DNA from: Micromonospora yasonensis
Lineage (GTDB): Bacteria > Actinomycetota > Actinomycetes > Mycobacteriales > Micromonosporaceae
Length of the DNA: 64,000 bases
NCBI RefSeq assembly: GCF_026013475.1
Contig: NZ_JAPDPH010000006.1
Span: 1 to 64,000, forward strand
Reading direction: 5' to 3'
The position numbers were made by a program, and so were the translations under genes. Each line of letters starts with the position of its first letter. The stretch's first letter is position 1. The notes under the pieces are model-generated. The model did not search any database and was not told where the DNA came from. It saw nothing but the letters and a program-made list of their open reading frames with translations. Of the stretch, positions 26,128 through 35,673 are shown piece by piece.

Positions 26128-26706
26128 CTAGGGCATGAGGTCGGACCGGTAGGCCCGGAACCACTCGCCGATCCGGCCGGTACGCCACTCTCGGTCGACG
26201 AGCGTGAGACGCAGGAACGCGTCGTCGGTCTTGCCGAACGGCTGCCACACCGGGCCGGCCTGGCGCTGCTGCGCCACCTGCGCCCGGGTCAGCACCTCGC
26301 CGATTCCGACGATCCCATGGCCGGTGTTGGCGGCGGCAAACGCCGCGGAGTCGGCAGCGGCGACCGACCGGGCGGCACCGGTGGGTGCGACGACACCGGT
26401 CCGGCGCTGCGCCAGCACGGTAATCCCTTGGATGTCGGCCCACCGCATGCGCACGACAACACCGTCACGACGCAGGAACTCGACGCCGTTGGCGGACACC
26501 CGAAGGCCGTGCCCGCGGCTGGCGACCCGATGCAGCAGCGTGATCAGGCCGACAAGGATGACCGGCAGCAGCACAGAGAAGACCGGGCCGCCGAACATGT
26601 AGCCGAGCACCCACGTGATCAGCGCGATCAGGATGTTGGACTTCAGGAACGGCTTGATGTGGGTGTACCACGTGCCGCCACGAGGCCCGAAACTCCTCAG
26701 GCTCAC
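26128..26706 (-). CDS. Hypothetical membrane protein with PH-like tail
   Basis: The 192-aa protein has two hydrophobic helices (NILIALITWVLGYMFGG and FSVLLPVILVGLITLL). A soluble domain with LRVSANGVEFLRRDGVVVRMRWADIQGITVL follows, similar in layout to bacterial PH-domain membrane proteins. A long Ala-rich linker leads to a C-terminus with DDAFLRLTLVDREWRTGRIGEWF. No family name can be given with confidence. It is flanked by the LtrA fragment and a divergent secreted-enzyme gene. Confidence 0.6.
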   Translation of the reverse strand: MSLRSFGPRGGTWYTHIKPFLKSNILIALITWVLGYMFGGPVFSVLLPVILVGLITLLHRVASRGHGLRVSANGVEFLRRDGVVVRMRWADIQGITVLAQRRTGVVAPTGAARSVAAADSAAFAAANTGHGIVGIGEVLTRAQVAQQRQAGPVWQPFGKTDDAFLRLTLVDREWRTGRIGEWFRAYRSDLMP

Positions 26707-26940
26707 TGCCAGGCAAGGTCACGCGCTGTCCCCTCAACTCGTACCGACGGCGGCCGAGACCGCAGCCTACCTATCGACGTCGTACCGCGTCGGGCCCGCG
26801 TTCGATGGCCTGGCCTGTCGTCACCAGACTCCACAGGAGACGTTCCCTGGTCACCGTCATTCCCGTAATGTCCGGACGGATGTCGCGCAGCATCGCCGGC
26901 AGCAGGAATACCTACCGACAAGGATCGCGCTAGGAGCACG

Positions 26941-28566
26941 ATGAGACGTCTCGTCGCGGTCGGAGCCGCCGTGCTTGGCTTCGCCCTCTTCACCGGCACG
27001 GCGGCCCATGCCGCAGAGCCTCCCGCCGAGTTCGGCTCGGATTGGGACGACCCGCGTACCGCGGATCAACCCGTATCGAAGCCGCCGACCCCGTCCTGCG
27101 CGGTGACGATCGTCGACCACGAGTTCCGGGACTTCACGCCCTACACCGGCACCTACACCCCACCGGCCCACTGTGACGGGCCGTGGAACAAGGTGGTGCT
27201 GCGGATGGAAACCTCGATCGCCGGACGGCAGTACGACCGTCTCGGCTCGCTCAGCCTGAGTGGGGTGACGATCTTCAAGACCTCCACCGCTGAGCCATCC
27301 GTCGACGGCATCCGGTGGGCGGTGGAGTCCGACGTCACTCGCTACGCCCCGCTGCTCACCCGCCAGCAGCCGGTCTGGATGCTGATCGGCAACGTGGTCA
27401 ACGAGACGTACACCGGAATCCTGGACACCAGGGTCGACCTGACCTTCTACCAGGCCACTGAGGAGTATCCGGCGGCGGAGACCTCCGACGACGTGCTGCC
27501 GCTCGCCGACGCGAGACAGTCCGACGGCGAGTTGCACGGCGCGGTCACGGTGGCGCGCAACACCGAGCGGCTGGTGGCCGAGGTGTACGCCACCGGTTCC
27601 GGTGGTGGCTGCGAGGAGTTCTGGTACGGCACCACGCCGCCCGACACCGGCTACTCCTGCGGCACCGCCGCCGACGGGCCGTACCGGGAGGTGCAGGTGC
27701 TGATCGACGACCAGGTCGCCGGCATCGCGGCCCCGTATCCGTACATCTACACCGGCGGCTGGTCCAACCCGTTCCTCTGGTACGTCCTGCCCGCGCCGCG
27801 CGCCTTCAACGTCCAAGCCATCCGGTACGACCTGACCCCGTTCGTGGGGCTGCTCACCGACGGTCAGCCACACCAGGTACGGGTACGTGCCATCGGCGTG
27901 CCAGCCGGGCAGTCGGGCTGGGACACCCCGACCAACTTCCTGGTGTGGCGGGACCACGGCAGCGCCCGCACCAGCGGCGGACTGCTCAGCCACGACCTGG
28001 GTGGGTTGCGCAACGACCTGACCAGTTCCGTCGAGGGCGACATCCACCACGTCAACGTCGAGGCGGCGCACCGGTTCCGGGCGGTCGGCTACCTCGAGAC
28101 CTCGCACGGCCGGGTGGTGACCACGGTCGAGCAGGCGCTCACCAACCACAACGAGCACTACTGGGGCCCCGATGAGAGCCCGGACGGCCAGCACGCGGTC
28201 TGGACGGACACGTCCACGGTGACGGTGTCGGGGCGGGAGTCAGCGCCCCGGGTCAGCCGCATCGAGAAGCGGTTCACCGTCGATGGTGAGATCACCATCG
28301 CGGACAACCGGCTCACCACCCGCATGACGCTCGGCGACTACGCCGACGAGACGACCGCCGGCACCGGGCAGGCGCCCTGGAGCCGGCTGGCGAACACGTT
28401 CGCCGGTTCGGCGTCCTGGACGCTCGGCGTACCACGCTCCGAGCGGCACGCCGTCGGTGAGTCCGAGCAGCGGTACCGCCTGACGGGCCCGCACGGCACC
28501 TGCTATGACCACCGGATCGCCCAGGTCAACGGCACCATCACGGCCGACGAGTTGCGCTGCGGGTAG
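26941..28566 (+). CDS. Secreted peptide-N4-(N-acetyl-beta-glucosaminyl)asparagine amidase A-like protein
   Basis: The 541-aa protein has the Sec signal MRRLVAVGAAVLGFALFTGTAAHA. Family landmarks are CAVTIVDHEFRDFTPYTGTYTPP, GPWNKVVLRMETSIAGRQYDR, WAVESDVTRYAPLL and WMLIGNVVNETYTGI, followed by a second beta-sandwich half (YREVQVLIDDQVAG, WWSNP-like FLWYVLPAP). This is the plant/fungal-type PNGase A family, which releases N-linked glycans from glycoproteins. The length fits. A 14-bp terminator follows. In a soil actinobacterium it probably attacks eukaryotic glycoproteins, in keeping with the nearby secreted protease and glycosidases. Confidence 0.83.
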   Translation: MRRLVAVGAAVLGFALFTGTAAHAAEPPAEFGSDWDDPRTADQPVSKPPTPSCAVTIVDHEFRDFTPYTGTYTPPAHCDGPWNKVVLRMETSIAGRQYDRLGSLSLSGVTIFKTSTAEPSVDGIRWAVESDVTRYAPLLTRQQPVWMLIGNVVNETYTGILDTRVDLTFYQATEEYPAAETSDDVLPLADARQSDGELHGAVTVARNTERLVAEVYATGSGGGCEEFWYGTTPPDTGYSCGTAADGPYREVQVLIDDQVAGIAAPYPYIYTGGWSNPFLWYVLPAPRAFNVQAIRYDLTPFVGLLTDGQPHQVRVRAIGVPAGQSGWDTPTNFLVWRDHGSARTSGGLLSHDLGGLRNDLTSSVEGDIHHVNVEAAHRFRAVGYLETSHGRVVTTVEQALTNHNEHYWGPDESPDGQHAVWTDTSTVTVSGRESAPRVSRIEKRFTVDGEITIADNRLTTRMTLGDYADETTAGTGQAPWSRLANTFAGSASWTLGVPRSERHAVGESEQRYRLTGPHGTCYDHRIAQVNGTITADELRCG

Positions 28567-28606
28567 CAGTAGGCCAGAACCAGGTTTCTGCCTGAGCCGA
28601 TGAGTG

Positions 28607-28642
28607 CGTCGGGCGCCCCGAATCTCTCCGGGGCGCCCGACG
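28607..28642. terminator. 14-bp perfect hairpin, bidirectional
   Basis: CGTCGGGCGCCCCG (28607-28620) pairs exactly with 28629-28642 around an 8-nt loop. It lies 40 bp after the PNGase A-like gene (+) and 39 bp after the convergent regulator (-). Confidence 0.85.
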
Positions 28643-28680
28643 TGCTCAGGTCACCGGCACCCTACTCGCAGAGGGAGCCG

Positions 28681-29667
28681 TCACGCCCAGTTGTGGCGTG
28701 CGGCGTACCAGCCCAGCTCCATCCGGGTCCTGACACCGGCCAGGTCCATCAGCACGCGTAACCGACGCTGCAGGGACCGCAAGGAGATGCCGAGCTGGTT
28801 GGCGACGACCTGATCGGTGAGCCCGGCCAGCAGCAACGCCAGGATCTTCCGGTCCAGCGTCGTCGGGGCATCCGCATCCGCTCTGCTGGCGGCATCATCG
28901 GTCAGCCCGCCCAGTGCCGAGACGCCGATCGGGTGGGCGTAACGCCACACGAGTTCGAACATCGCATCCATGGCAGCCAGCAGCCCGGTGCGGTGCAGCA
29001 GCACAACGCCGGGCTCACCATCGGGCTCAACCGTCAACGGCACAAGGCCGAGCTCGTTGTCCGCCAGCACGAGCTTGATCGGTAGCGATTCGACCACCCG
29101 CACCTCGACGCCCGAACGCAGCGACTCGATGGTCCCGGCGACCGCGCCGGGTTCGGCGAGCACCGCCCGATCGACCACGACCCGGTAACGCACCCCCTGG
29201 GCCACGAGCTGCGCCTCGGCGGAGTTGGCACCGATCGGCACGGCGACGGCAGGTGTGGTGACGAAGCTACGTACCTCTGTGCGGGCGGCGTGCTGCACCT
29301 GTGCGAACCGGTGCCGGACCGCCTCGACGCCGGTGACCACCTCGACCAGCTCGCTGATGCTGCGGCCGGCCATCGCCCGGCGATGCTCCTCGGCGAGGGT
29401 GACGAGCGCCAGCTCGGCGCTGCGCAGAGCCGCCCGCCGTTCGCTGATCAGCGCCCCGAGCGCGACCGCGGGCGGTGCCGCGGCGAATGCGCCGTCGGGG
29501 GTCGACTTCACCAGACCGCACGCCATCAGATGCGACAGCGTCGCGTCGACCACCGGTATGGGCAGGTGCAGGGCCTCGCCCAGCTCAGCGGGGTTGGCCT
29601 CGGCGCGTCCGGCGAGCATGCCATAGACGGCTTCGTCTTCGGGGCTCAGGCCCAACGCATCCAGCAT
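28681..29667 (-). CDS. TrmB/LuxR-type helix-turn-helix regulator
   Basis: The 328-aa protein has an N-terminal winged helix of TrmB type (LGLSPEDEAVYGMLAGR, then PIPVVDATLSHLMACGLVKS). The middle effector-like domain (about 80-240) contains VRSFVTTPAVAVP and EVRVVESLPIKLVLADN. A C-terminal LuxR-type HTH contains LLLAGLTDQVVANQLGISLRSLQRR. A GGAGGGAAGG site precedes ATG 29667. It is tandem with and downstream of the S8 protease on the same strand, separated by a terminator. A clear paralog lies at 56472-57464 next to a protease-like protein, so it probably controls the secreted partner. Confidence 0.82.
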   Translation of the reverse strand: MLDALGLSPEDEAVYGMLAGRAEANPAELGEALHLPIPVVDATLSHLMACGLVKSTPDGAFAAAPPAVALGALISERRAALRSAELALVTLAEEHRRAMAGRSISELVEVVTGVEAVRHRFAQVQHAARTEVRSFVTTPAVAVPIGANSAEAQLVAQGVRYRVVVDRAVLAEPGAVAGTIESLRSGVEVRVVESLPIKLVLADNELGLVPLTVEPDGEPGVVLLHRTGLLAAMDAMFELVWRYAHPIGVSALGGLTDDAASRADADAPTTLDRKILALLLAGLTDQVVANQLGISLRSLQRRLRVLMDLAGVRTRMELGWYAARHNWA

Positions 29668-29763
29668 CGGCGGCCGCCTTCCCTCCACCCGTCGCTGCGG
29701 GGAGAGTATGGGCCACGGTGATGGATCTTGCCCAGCCCCGGCTGGCGGGCGACAAGACGGGAC

Positions 29764-29793
29764 GGGCCCCGGGACGTCGCCGTCCCAGGGCCC
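29764..29793 (-). terminator. Hairpin after the S8 protease gene
   Basis: GGGCCC-C-GGGAC pairs with GTCCC-A-GGGCCC (one mismatch) around a 6-nt loop, 12 bp past the protease stop. It separates the protease from the downstream regulator. Confidence 0.75.
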
Positions 29794-29804
29794 TTCGAAC
29801 GGTC

Positions 29805-32800
29805 TCACCGGAGGCCGTACGCCCGGATGATCTCCTGCTTGATGCCGAAGCCGGCGTCGGTCGTGCCGGTGGTGCGCAGCGACACGTAGCCGCCCGGCTG
29901 CTTGGCCAGCTTGAGCTCGCCGTTCCACCAGTCGCCGGCGTCCTTGCTCAGGGTCACCTGCTGCCAGGTGGCGCCGTCGTCGTACGACACCTCCAGGGTC
30001 ACCGAGGTGACGTTGCCCGTGCTGGGGCCGCCACCCGCCTGCGGGATCGGCTTGAGGCGGATCTGCTCGGTGCTGCCCGCCTTCACGTCACCGTGCAGGT
30101 CGGCGTCGAGACGGTACTCCATCTGCAGCAACGCGAACGGCTCGAAGAAGTCCGCATCGTTGGAGCTGGAGACGAAGTCCCACTCGGTGTGCGTACGAGT
30201 CGACAGCCGCCACTGGTCGGCGGGGCGGGACGCGTCCAGCACCAGGCGGTAGGGCAACGTCCCGGCCGGCACCGACCTCCACTGCAGGTCGGCCCCGAAC
30301 TTGTTCTCGTACAGCAGCCGGTCGCCCTGGTAGAGCTTCAGGTTGCTCGGCACCGAACCCCAGTCCAGGTATCCGCCGTGCTCCAGCACGTCGGCCGACG
30401 GGCTCCAGGCCTGCACGTTGATGGTCATGTTGTCGCGCCAGCGGCTGTTCTGCACCGCGAATGCCCGGTTGAACGCCGGCCGGATCGCCGGGGCGAACCA
30501 GTCCAGCCGGGTGGTGGTGCCCTTGGCGTACGCGTGGCGGTTGGACACGTCCGTCCAACCACCCTGTTCGTGCGACTCGCCCCAGACCTGGTCCGGGGTG
30601 ACCCACTCGGTGCGGGTGCCGGGATGCCACTCCCGCTCAGGGAAGCCGAGGGACGGCCTGAAGGTCAGGTCATTCCGGAGTCCGGAGCCCTCCATCGGCT
30701 GCGTGACGTTGTAGTAGCGAGCGTCGATCCGGGCCAGATCCTCCTGAGCCGGGTGATAGGTGAGCGCCTTGTCCGGCACCTGCCCGGAGTAGGTGCGGAT
30801 CAGATCGTAGAGGTAGCTCGCGTACGGCACCTGGTTGGTGACCAGCGACAACCTGCCGGTCTTGGCCAGACCGATCAGTTGCGATCCGGCGTCGCGGTGC
30901 ACGGTGCCGACCGGAATCGGCGACCGACCGACCGACTCGTTGAGCACCCCGACGCCGTCGTTGACGACCAGCAGCAGCTTCGCCCCGGCGGCCACGGCGG
31001 CGGCGGCACGATCGCTGGCGCTGACCACGTCGCTGCGGGTCACCACCACCGCCTTGCCCTTCGCGTCGAGGGTGGCGTAGTCGGCGGCCGCGCCGGTGCC
31101 CGCGTAGACCGTGGGCAGGGTCTGCCTGCCGGCGGTGAGCGTGCTGCCCGGCTGGACCGTGACGTCCACCGGCGGCAGCCCAGCGATGTCCACGCTCAGC
31201 TGCGGCTCGCCCTTGCGCCACCGGGTGACCATCGTGAACGACCCCTGGGTGACCTTCTCGGTCGGCGTGACGTAGAGGTCGTCGTACTTGATCGGCACCA
31301 GGAACCCGTCGCGGAAGCTGTCGCCGTCGGCGTACGTGACGGCGTAGTCGAGCTTGCGCTGCCGGTCCTGGCTCCGCTGCGGCGTGGCGGTGTCCAGCAG
31401 GCGCGCCTTGCGCGCGTCCAGCACCACCTCGGCTCCGGAACCGTCGAGCACGGTTTCCGGGTCCATCAGCAGGGCGAGACCGAGCGAGTCGGCCCGCTCA
31501 CCCGGAACGGCCAGCGAGGAATCGACGGTGTAGGTGCCCGGCGGCATCCGCAACGTCATCTCACCCTTGATGGTGAAGAACCACGGGTCGGACACGCCGG
31601 CCTTCTTGATCACCACGAACGAGGCGGCGGGCTTGCCGTCCCGGCCGATGAGCTTGACCTTCAGGTCGTAGCGCTCGTCCTCCTTGAGCAGACCGAGCGA
31701 GGTACGCGTGACCGCGACGCCCGTGGCGGCGTCGGTGCCGACGAGGTAGCCGGTGAACTGGCCGGCGCCGGGCTTGGTCGGGTCGCCGGTGACCGGGACG
31801 GTCGCGCTGCCGCCGGCGGGCACCGTCACCGAGGGGACGCCCAGCGAGAACGGACCGTCACCGGTGATGGCGAGGTTCAGGGTTACGCCGGTGCTGCCCG
31901 AGTTGGTGAACGTCACCTGCTTGGTCACCGGGGCGTCGGTGGATTCGTGCGGCCAGTCGAAGAAGCCGAAGAAGGCCGAGCCGGTGGCCCGGACGCTCGT
32001 GCGGACGGCGGCGGCGACGTCGAGCCGGCCCGTGCCCACCTCGTACGGCGTGTACCCGGCGGCCAGGCCCTTCGCGCTGCTCATCAGCGCCTCCTTGAGC
32101 TGCGCGCCGGACCAGTCGGGGTGGCGCTGGGCCAGGATCGCGGCGGCGCCCGACACGTGCGGGGTGGCCATCGAGGTGCCGCTGATCGTCCGGTACAGGC
32201 CGCTGCCGCTGGTCATCTGCTGCGAACGCGCGGCGGTGATGTTGACCCCGGGCGCGGTGATGTCCGGCTTGAGAGCGCCGCTGCGCACCAGCGGACCGGT
32301 GCTGGAGAAGTACGCCAGACGGTCCTGCTTGTCGACCGCGCCGACGGTCAGCGCGCTGGCCGCAGCGCTGGGCGTACCGATGCTCTGCGGTCCGGCGTTG
32401 CCGGCGGCGATGACGAACAGCGTGCCGTACTGCGCGGACAGCGTGTCCACCGCGACCGCCATCGGGTCGGTCCCGTCGGACAGCGTCGGGTCGCTCAGGC
32501 TCATGCTGACCACGTCCGCTCCGGACTCGGCCGCCCATTGCATGCCGGCGAGCACCCAGGAATCCAGGCCGGAACCGCCGTTGTCGAGCACCTTGCCGAC
32601 GATGAGATCCGCGCCGGGCGCGACCCCCTTGTACGCGCCGTCGGATGCCGCGCCGGTACCCACGATCGTGGAGGCGACGTGGGTGCCGTGCCCGTTGACG
32701 TCGGAGGTGTCCTCGCCTGGCACGAAGCTGACCTTGCCGTCGATCTGGCCGACCAGGTCGGGGTGGGTCGCGTCCACGCCGGTGTCCAGCACCGCGACCT

Positions 32801-33512
32801 TGGCCCCGTGGCCGTCGTAGCCGGCGGCCCACGCCTCGGGCGCGCCGATCTGCGGCACGCTCTCCTTGAGGGTGGCGGTGACCCGGCCGTCCAGCCAGAG
32901 CTTCCCGATCCCGCTGCTGAGCGCCGGTGCGGACCCGGCGGCGGCCGGCGCGAGGTTGGTCCAGAAGGAACGGATCTGCTTCTTGTCCACCGCCAGCGCC
33001 GCGGCGCCGACCCCCCGCAGGTCGCGAACCAGCTTCGCGCCCCGCGGCGCGACCGGCTTGACCGTGCGCGCCTTGGCCGGCGCGTAGCTGCTGATCACCG
33101 GCACGCTCGGGGTCTTGGCGTCGTCGTACCCCATCTCGATGAGATCGGTGACGTTGAACAGCCGCCGATCCAGTTTGTCGGCGGCAAGCAGCGGCATCGC
33201 CTCGTCGGGCAGGACGAACAGGTCGTCTCCGCTCTCCTGGAGGTGCACGCCGCCGGTGGCGTTGTCGGGCCGGTCGACGTCGACCGCCTCCGCGCCGTCG
33301 GCGGAGGTGGTCACCGTGACGACGTCGCCGGTGATCAAGGTGATGGTGTGCGTGGATCTGGTCGCGGCCGGGGGGGCCGCACCGGGGCTCGCCGCGATCG
33401 CGGGCGGCTGGATCGCGGCGATTCCGCCGGCGACCAGTCCCGCCGCTGTCGCCGCGGCGATCAACCGGCGCCGCGCCCGGCCAGGCGCAGAGGGCTGCAA
33501 GGGGAATGACAT
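29805..33512 (-). CDS. Secreted S8 (subtilisin-like) serine protease with PA and C-terminal domains
   Basis: The 1235-aa protein has a signal peptide (ARRRLIAAATAAGLVAGG...AIAA, about 12-41) and a propeptide to about residue 215. The catalytic domain has Asp243 in VAVLDTGVDATHPDL, His275 in NGHGTHVAS, Asn372 in IAAGNAGP and Ser447 in GTSMATPHVSGAA. A NEW3-like beta domain follows (SGSTGVTLNLAIT). A PA-like insert (KGKAVVVTRSDVVSASDRAAAA) and a long beta-rich C-terminus end SYDDGATWQQVTLS...EIIRAYGLR. ATG 33512 gives a good leader, but no ribosome site is seen there; the frame extends to 33575. Extracellular protein degradation; regulator downstream. Confidence 0.9.
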   Translation of the reverse strand: MSFPLQPSAPGRARRRLIAAATAAGLVAGGIAAIQPPAIAASPGAAPPAATRSTHTITLITGDVVTVTTSADGAEAVDVDRPDNATGGVHLQESGDDLFVLPDEAMPLLAADKLDRRLFNVTDLIEMGYDDAKTPSVPVISSYAPAKARTVKPVAPRGAKLVRDLRGVGAAALAVDKKQIRSFWTNLAPAAAGSAPALSSGIGKLWLDGRVTATLKESVPQIGAPEAWAAGYDGHGAKVAVLDTGVDATHPDLVGQIDGKVSFVPGEDTSDVNGHGTHVASTIVGTGAASDGAYKGVAPGADLIVGKVLDNGGSGLDSWVLAGMQWAAESGADVVSMSLSDPTLSDGTDPMAVAVDTLSAQYGTLFVIAAGNAGPQSIGTPSAAASALTVGAVDKQDRLAYFSSTGPLVRSGALKPDITAPGVNITAARSQQMTSGSGLYRTISGTSMATPHVSGAAAILAQRHPDWSGAQLKEALMSSAKGLAAGYTPYEVGTGRLDVAAAVRTSVRATGSAFFGFFDWPHESTDAPVTKQVTFTNSGSTGVTLNLAITGDGPFSLGVPSVTVPAGGSATVPVTGDPTKPGAGQFTGYLVGTDAATGVAVTRTSLGLLKEDERYDLKVKLIGRDGKPAASFVVIKKAGVSDPWFFTIKGEMTLRMPPGTYTVDSSLAVPGERADSLGLALLMDPETVLDGSGAEVVLDARKARLLDTATPQRSQDRQRKLDYAVTYADGDSFRDGFLVPIKYDDLYVTPTEKVTQGSFTMVTRWRKGEPQLSVDIAGLPPVDVTVQPGSTLTAGRQTLPTVYAGTGAAADYATLDAKGKAVVVTRSDVVSASDRAAAAVAAGAKLLLVVNDGVGVLNESVGRSPIPVGTVHRDAGSQLIGLAKTGRLSLVTNQVPYASYLYDLIRTYSGQVPDKALTYHPAQEDLARIDARYYNVTQPMEGSGLRNDLTFRPSLGFPEREWHPGTRTEWVTPDQVWGESHEQGGWTDVSNRHAYAKGTTTRLDWFAPAIRPAFNRAFAVQNSRWRDNMTINVQAWSPSADVLEHGGYLDWGSVPSNLKLYQGDRLLYENKFGADLQWRSVPAGTLPYRLVLDASRPADQWRLSTRTHTEWDFVSSSNDADFFEPFALLQMEYRLDADLHGDVKAGSTEQIRLKPIPQAGGGPSTGNVTSVTLEVSYDDGATWQQVTLSKDAGDWWNGELKLAKQPGGYVSLRTTGTTDAGFGIKQEIIRAYGLR

Positions 33513-33831
33513 GCAACATGTTCTATCGCCGCCGTTGCAGCCGGGTGAATAGCTGGCGCTGGCGGAGTCGCGCACGGGCGGAACTCCGCCACCGAGTCAA
33601 CGGCCGCATGCATCTACGCGCTGTGGGAGGCCCTCGAGGACGAAGTCCGCAAGACTGTCGGGCCCGTCAGGCAAGATGAGGGCATCAAGGCCACCTGGGT
33701 GCGGCAACAGTGCGACCTGGTGCGCACGGGCCGGGTGCGGCGGGAACGGGCCCGGTAGGTCGCACCGACTTCGCGCGGGCCGGCAGCGGGTATCAAACCC
33801 AATCGTCACGAGGGCGCGAGGGAGGACCGTC
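33513..33831. other. Gap with possible coding remnant
   Basis: No complete gene is seen. On the + strand 33549-33758 is open without any start codon and reads IYALWEALEDEVRKT and, further on, ATWVRQQCDLVRTGR, then a stop. It is charged, helix-like and unlike a random GC frame, so it could be the tail of a lost gene. AACATGTT (33516-33523), just upstream of the protease start, is a perfect 8-bp palindrome. Confidence 0.3.
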
Positions 33832-34410
33832 ATGGCAGGGATCCGGCAGATCCTCTTCATTCAGGGCGGCGGCGCGGGCGCGCACGACGAATGGGACGCC
33901 AAGCTGTTCGACAGCCTGCGGCGGGAGCTCGGGGACGGCTACGAGGTCCGCTATCCGCGCATGCCCGACGAGGACGACCCGACCTACGCCAGGTGGAGCG
34001 CGGCCATCCGGCGTGAGATGACGGCCTTGGACGACGGTGCGGTCGTCGTCGGCCATTCCGTGGGCGGGACGATCCTCATCAACGCGCTCGCCGAGCGGCC
34101 GCCGGCGCCGGAGCTCACGGCGATCGTGCTGATCGCCGCTCCGTTCGTCGGTGCGGGCGGCTGGCCCGGCGACGAGTTCGAGCTGCCGCACGACCTCGGC
34201 GCGAGGCTGCCGCACGGCGTGCCGGTGCATGTGTTCCATGGACTCCAGGACGAGATTGCCCCACCGTCGCACGCTGACCTGTACGCCCGCGCCATACCGC
34301 AGGCACAGCTGCACCGGCTGCCTGGGCGCGATCACCAGCTGGACAATGACCTCAGCGAGGTGGCGAAGACGATTGGTCCTGGCGACCTCGGACCCGTCAC
34401 TCAGGGATAG
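33832..34410 (+). CDS. Alpha/beta hydrolase (RBBP9/YdeN-like)
   Basis: The 192-aa compact hydrolase begins IRQILFIQGGGAGAHDEWD (oxyanion-hole strand). It has the nucleophile elbow VVVGHSVGGTILI near residue 77, VFHGLQDEIAPPSHA with the probable acid, and RLPGRDHQLDND with the catalytic His. The small size and order match serine hydrolases of the RBBP9 family, of unknown natural substrate. A GAGGGAGGA site precedes the ATG. It stands alone. Confidence 0.82.
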   Translation: MAGIRQILFIQGGGAGAHDEWDAKLFDSLRRELGDGYEVRYPRMPDEDDPTYARWSAAIRREMTALDDGAVVVGHSVGGTILINALAERPPAPELTAIVLIAAPFVGAGGWPGDEFELPHDLGARLPHGVPVHVFHGLQDEIAPPSHADLYARAIPQAQLHRLPGRDHQLDNDLSEVAKTIGPGDLGPVTQG

Positions 34411-34515
34411 CGAAGAGCCCGCAGCCCTCCCGATCGGCAGCCACGGCTTCGGCGCTCGGTTTCCTGCACACGAGGTCACGCCGCTGCCGCACTCAGCGCC
34501 GCCGGACACCAATCC

Positions 34516-35499
34516 TCAGTGGAAGGCCACGTTGTACAGGCGTGCCTTGTAGAACTCCGCGCCGTACGACAGGGAGCGGGTGAACGACCTCACCCCTGAC
34601 GCGTCGAAGAACTGCACCGTCGGGCTGACCCAGTTCCGGGTGTCCCCGTGGTAGGTCGCCCCGGTGGCCTGTACCCAGAACCGCTCGCCCGAACTGTGCT
34701 GCGAGTACGACTTCACCGAGTTGTCGGCATAGGCCTGCGTCACGGCGTACGTGGTCTTGTCGATGGTCATGACCTTGCTGCCGTCCGTGGCCAGCATGAG
34801 GTTGCTGTGGGAGTAGCTGGCGTCCAGGCTATGTCCCAGATGGGCGCCGATCGAGATCGACCGGGACAACGACAGCCGTGTGCTGCGGTACGTCCCGGAC
34901 ACGGTGTAGACCCGGGCGTAGTCCTGGCCGATCGCCCACAACATTCCGGAGACGTCGTCCCACCAGACGCCATGGGCGCCTGGGAAGGAGATCGTCTGCA
35001 CCAGCGCAAGTGTGCTCGGGTCGCTCACCGCGGTCGGGCCGTAGAGATAGAGGTATCCGCCGGAGGACGCCACCACGATCGCCCCGATGTTCGGGATGCG
35101 CTCGATCGCGTGGGGATTGTTCCCCGGCGTGGCGTACCAGAGCAGGTCGTTGAGCTCCTGCGCCGCCTCGGTGGTCTTGTTGACGATGCCGACCTTGCCG
35201 CCGGACGCGGTGACCAGGGCGACCACGCCGAACGCCGAGGTGTTGCGGAACTTGACGTCCGACAGGTTCGACCACCCGTTCGCGGTGCCCGGGCTGAAGC
35301 TCCACGTCAGCGTAGAGGTGCTCCACGCGGAGCTGGACGGGTAGATCTGGATCTGATTGTGGTACTGCTCGCAGACGGCCACGTCATAGGTGGCGTAGGC
35401 CTGCGCGGGCGCCTCGCCGAGCAGGGCGGCCGCCGGAGCGGCTGCCGCAGCTGCGGCCGCGGCCTTGAAGATCGTTCTTCTACGCAAGGCATCCTCCAC
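34516..35499 (-). CDS. DUF6528-like secreted beta-propeller protein
   Basis: The 327-aa protein has a twin-arginine-type leader (LRRRTIFKAAAAAAAAAPAAALLG). Repeated short beta units such as VALVTASGGKVGIVNK, IGAIVVASSGGYLYLYG and VWWDDVSGMLWAIGQDY suggest a propeller. The pattern recalls DUF6528 proteins of actinobacteria; no enzymatic motif is visible. GTG 35499 has AGGA 6 nt upstream. A TTG at 35487 with GGAGG upstream is an equally good start and would place the RRR right at the N-terminus. It lies next to a GH30 glycosidase on the same strand, but a terminator separates them. Confidence 0.6.
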   Translation of the reverse strand: MEDALRRRTIFKAAAAAAAAAPAAALLGEAPAQAYATYDVAVCEQYHNQIQIYPSSSAWSTSTLTWSFSPGTANGWSNLSDVKFRNTSAFGVVALVTASGGKVGIVNKTTEAAQELNDLLWYATPGNNPHAIERIPNIGAIVVASSGGYLYLYGPTAVSDPSTLALVQTISFPGAHGVWWDDVSGMLWAIGQDYARVYTVSGTYRSTRLSLSRSISIGAHLGHSLDASYSHSNLMLATDGSKVMTIDKTTYAVTQAYADNSVKSYSQHSSGERFWVQATGATYHGDTRNWVSPTVQFFDASGVRSFTRSLSYGAEFYKARLYNVAFH

Positions 35500-35673
35500 G
35501 TGACGTCCTGAATGGACCGAGCGGGAACGATGCTACTCGCGCCAATCGACGACGGTAGCTACCTCGCGGCGTGGCCTGGCAGGCCACCACGACGTGGAAG
35601 GCCAGCACCAACCCCAACGTCTCATCGAAGATGCGCCGGGTCCTGGACCTCTACCGGCGAGAGACGGCCGCGA

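Noticed and set aside
29475..33509. Very long open frame on the + strand (about 1344 codons)
   Set aside because: It is exactly antisense to the S8 protease and its product is Arg/Gly/Val/His-rich without domain motifs, a GC-bias shadow of the true gene.
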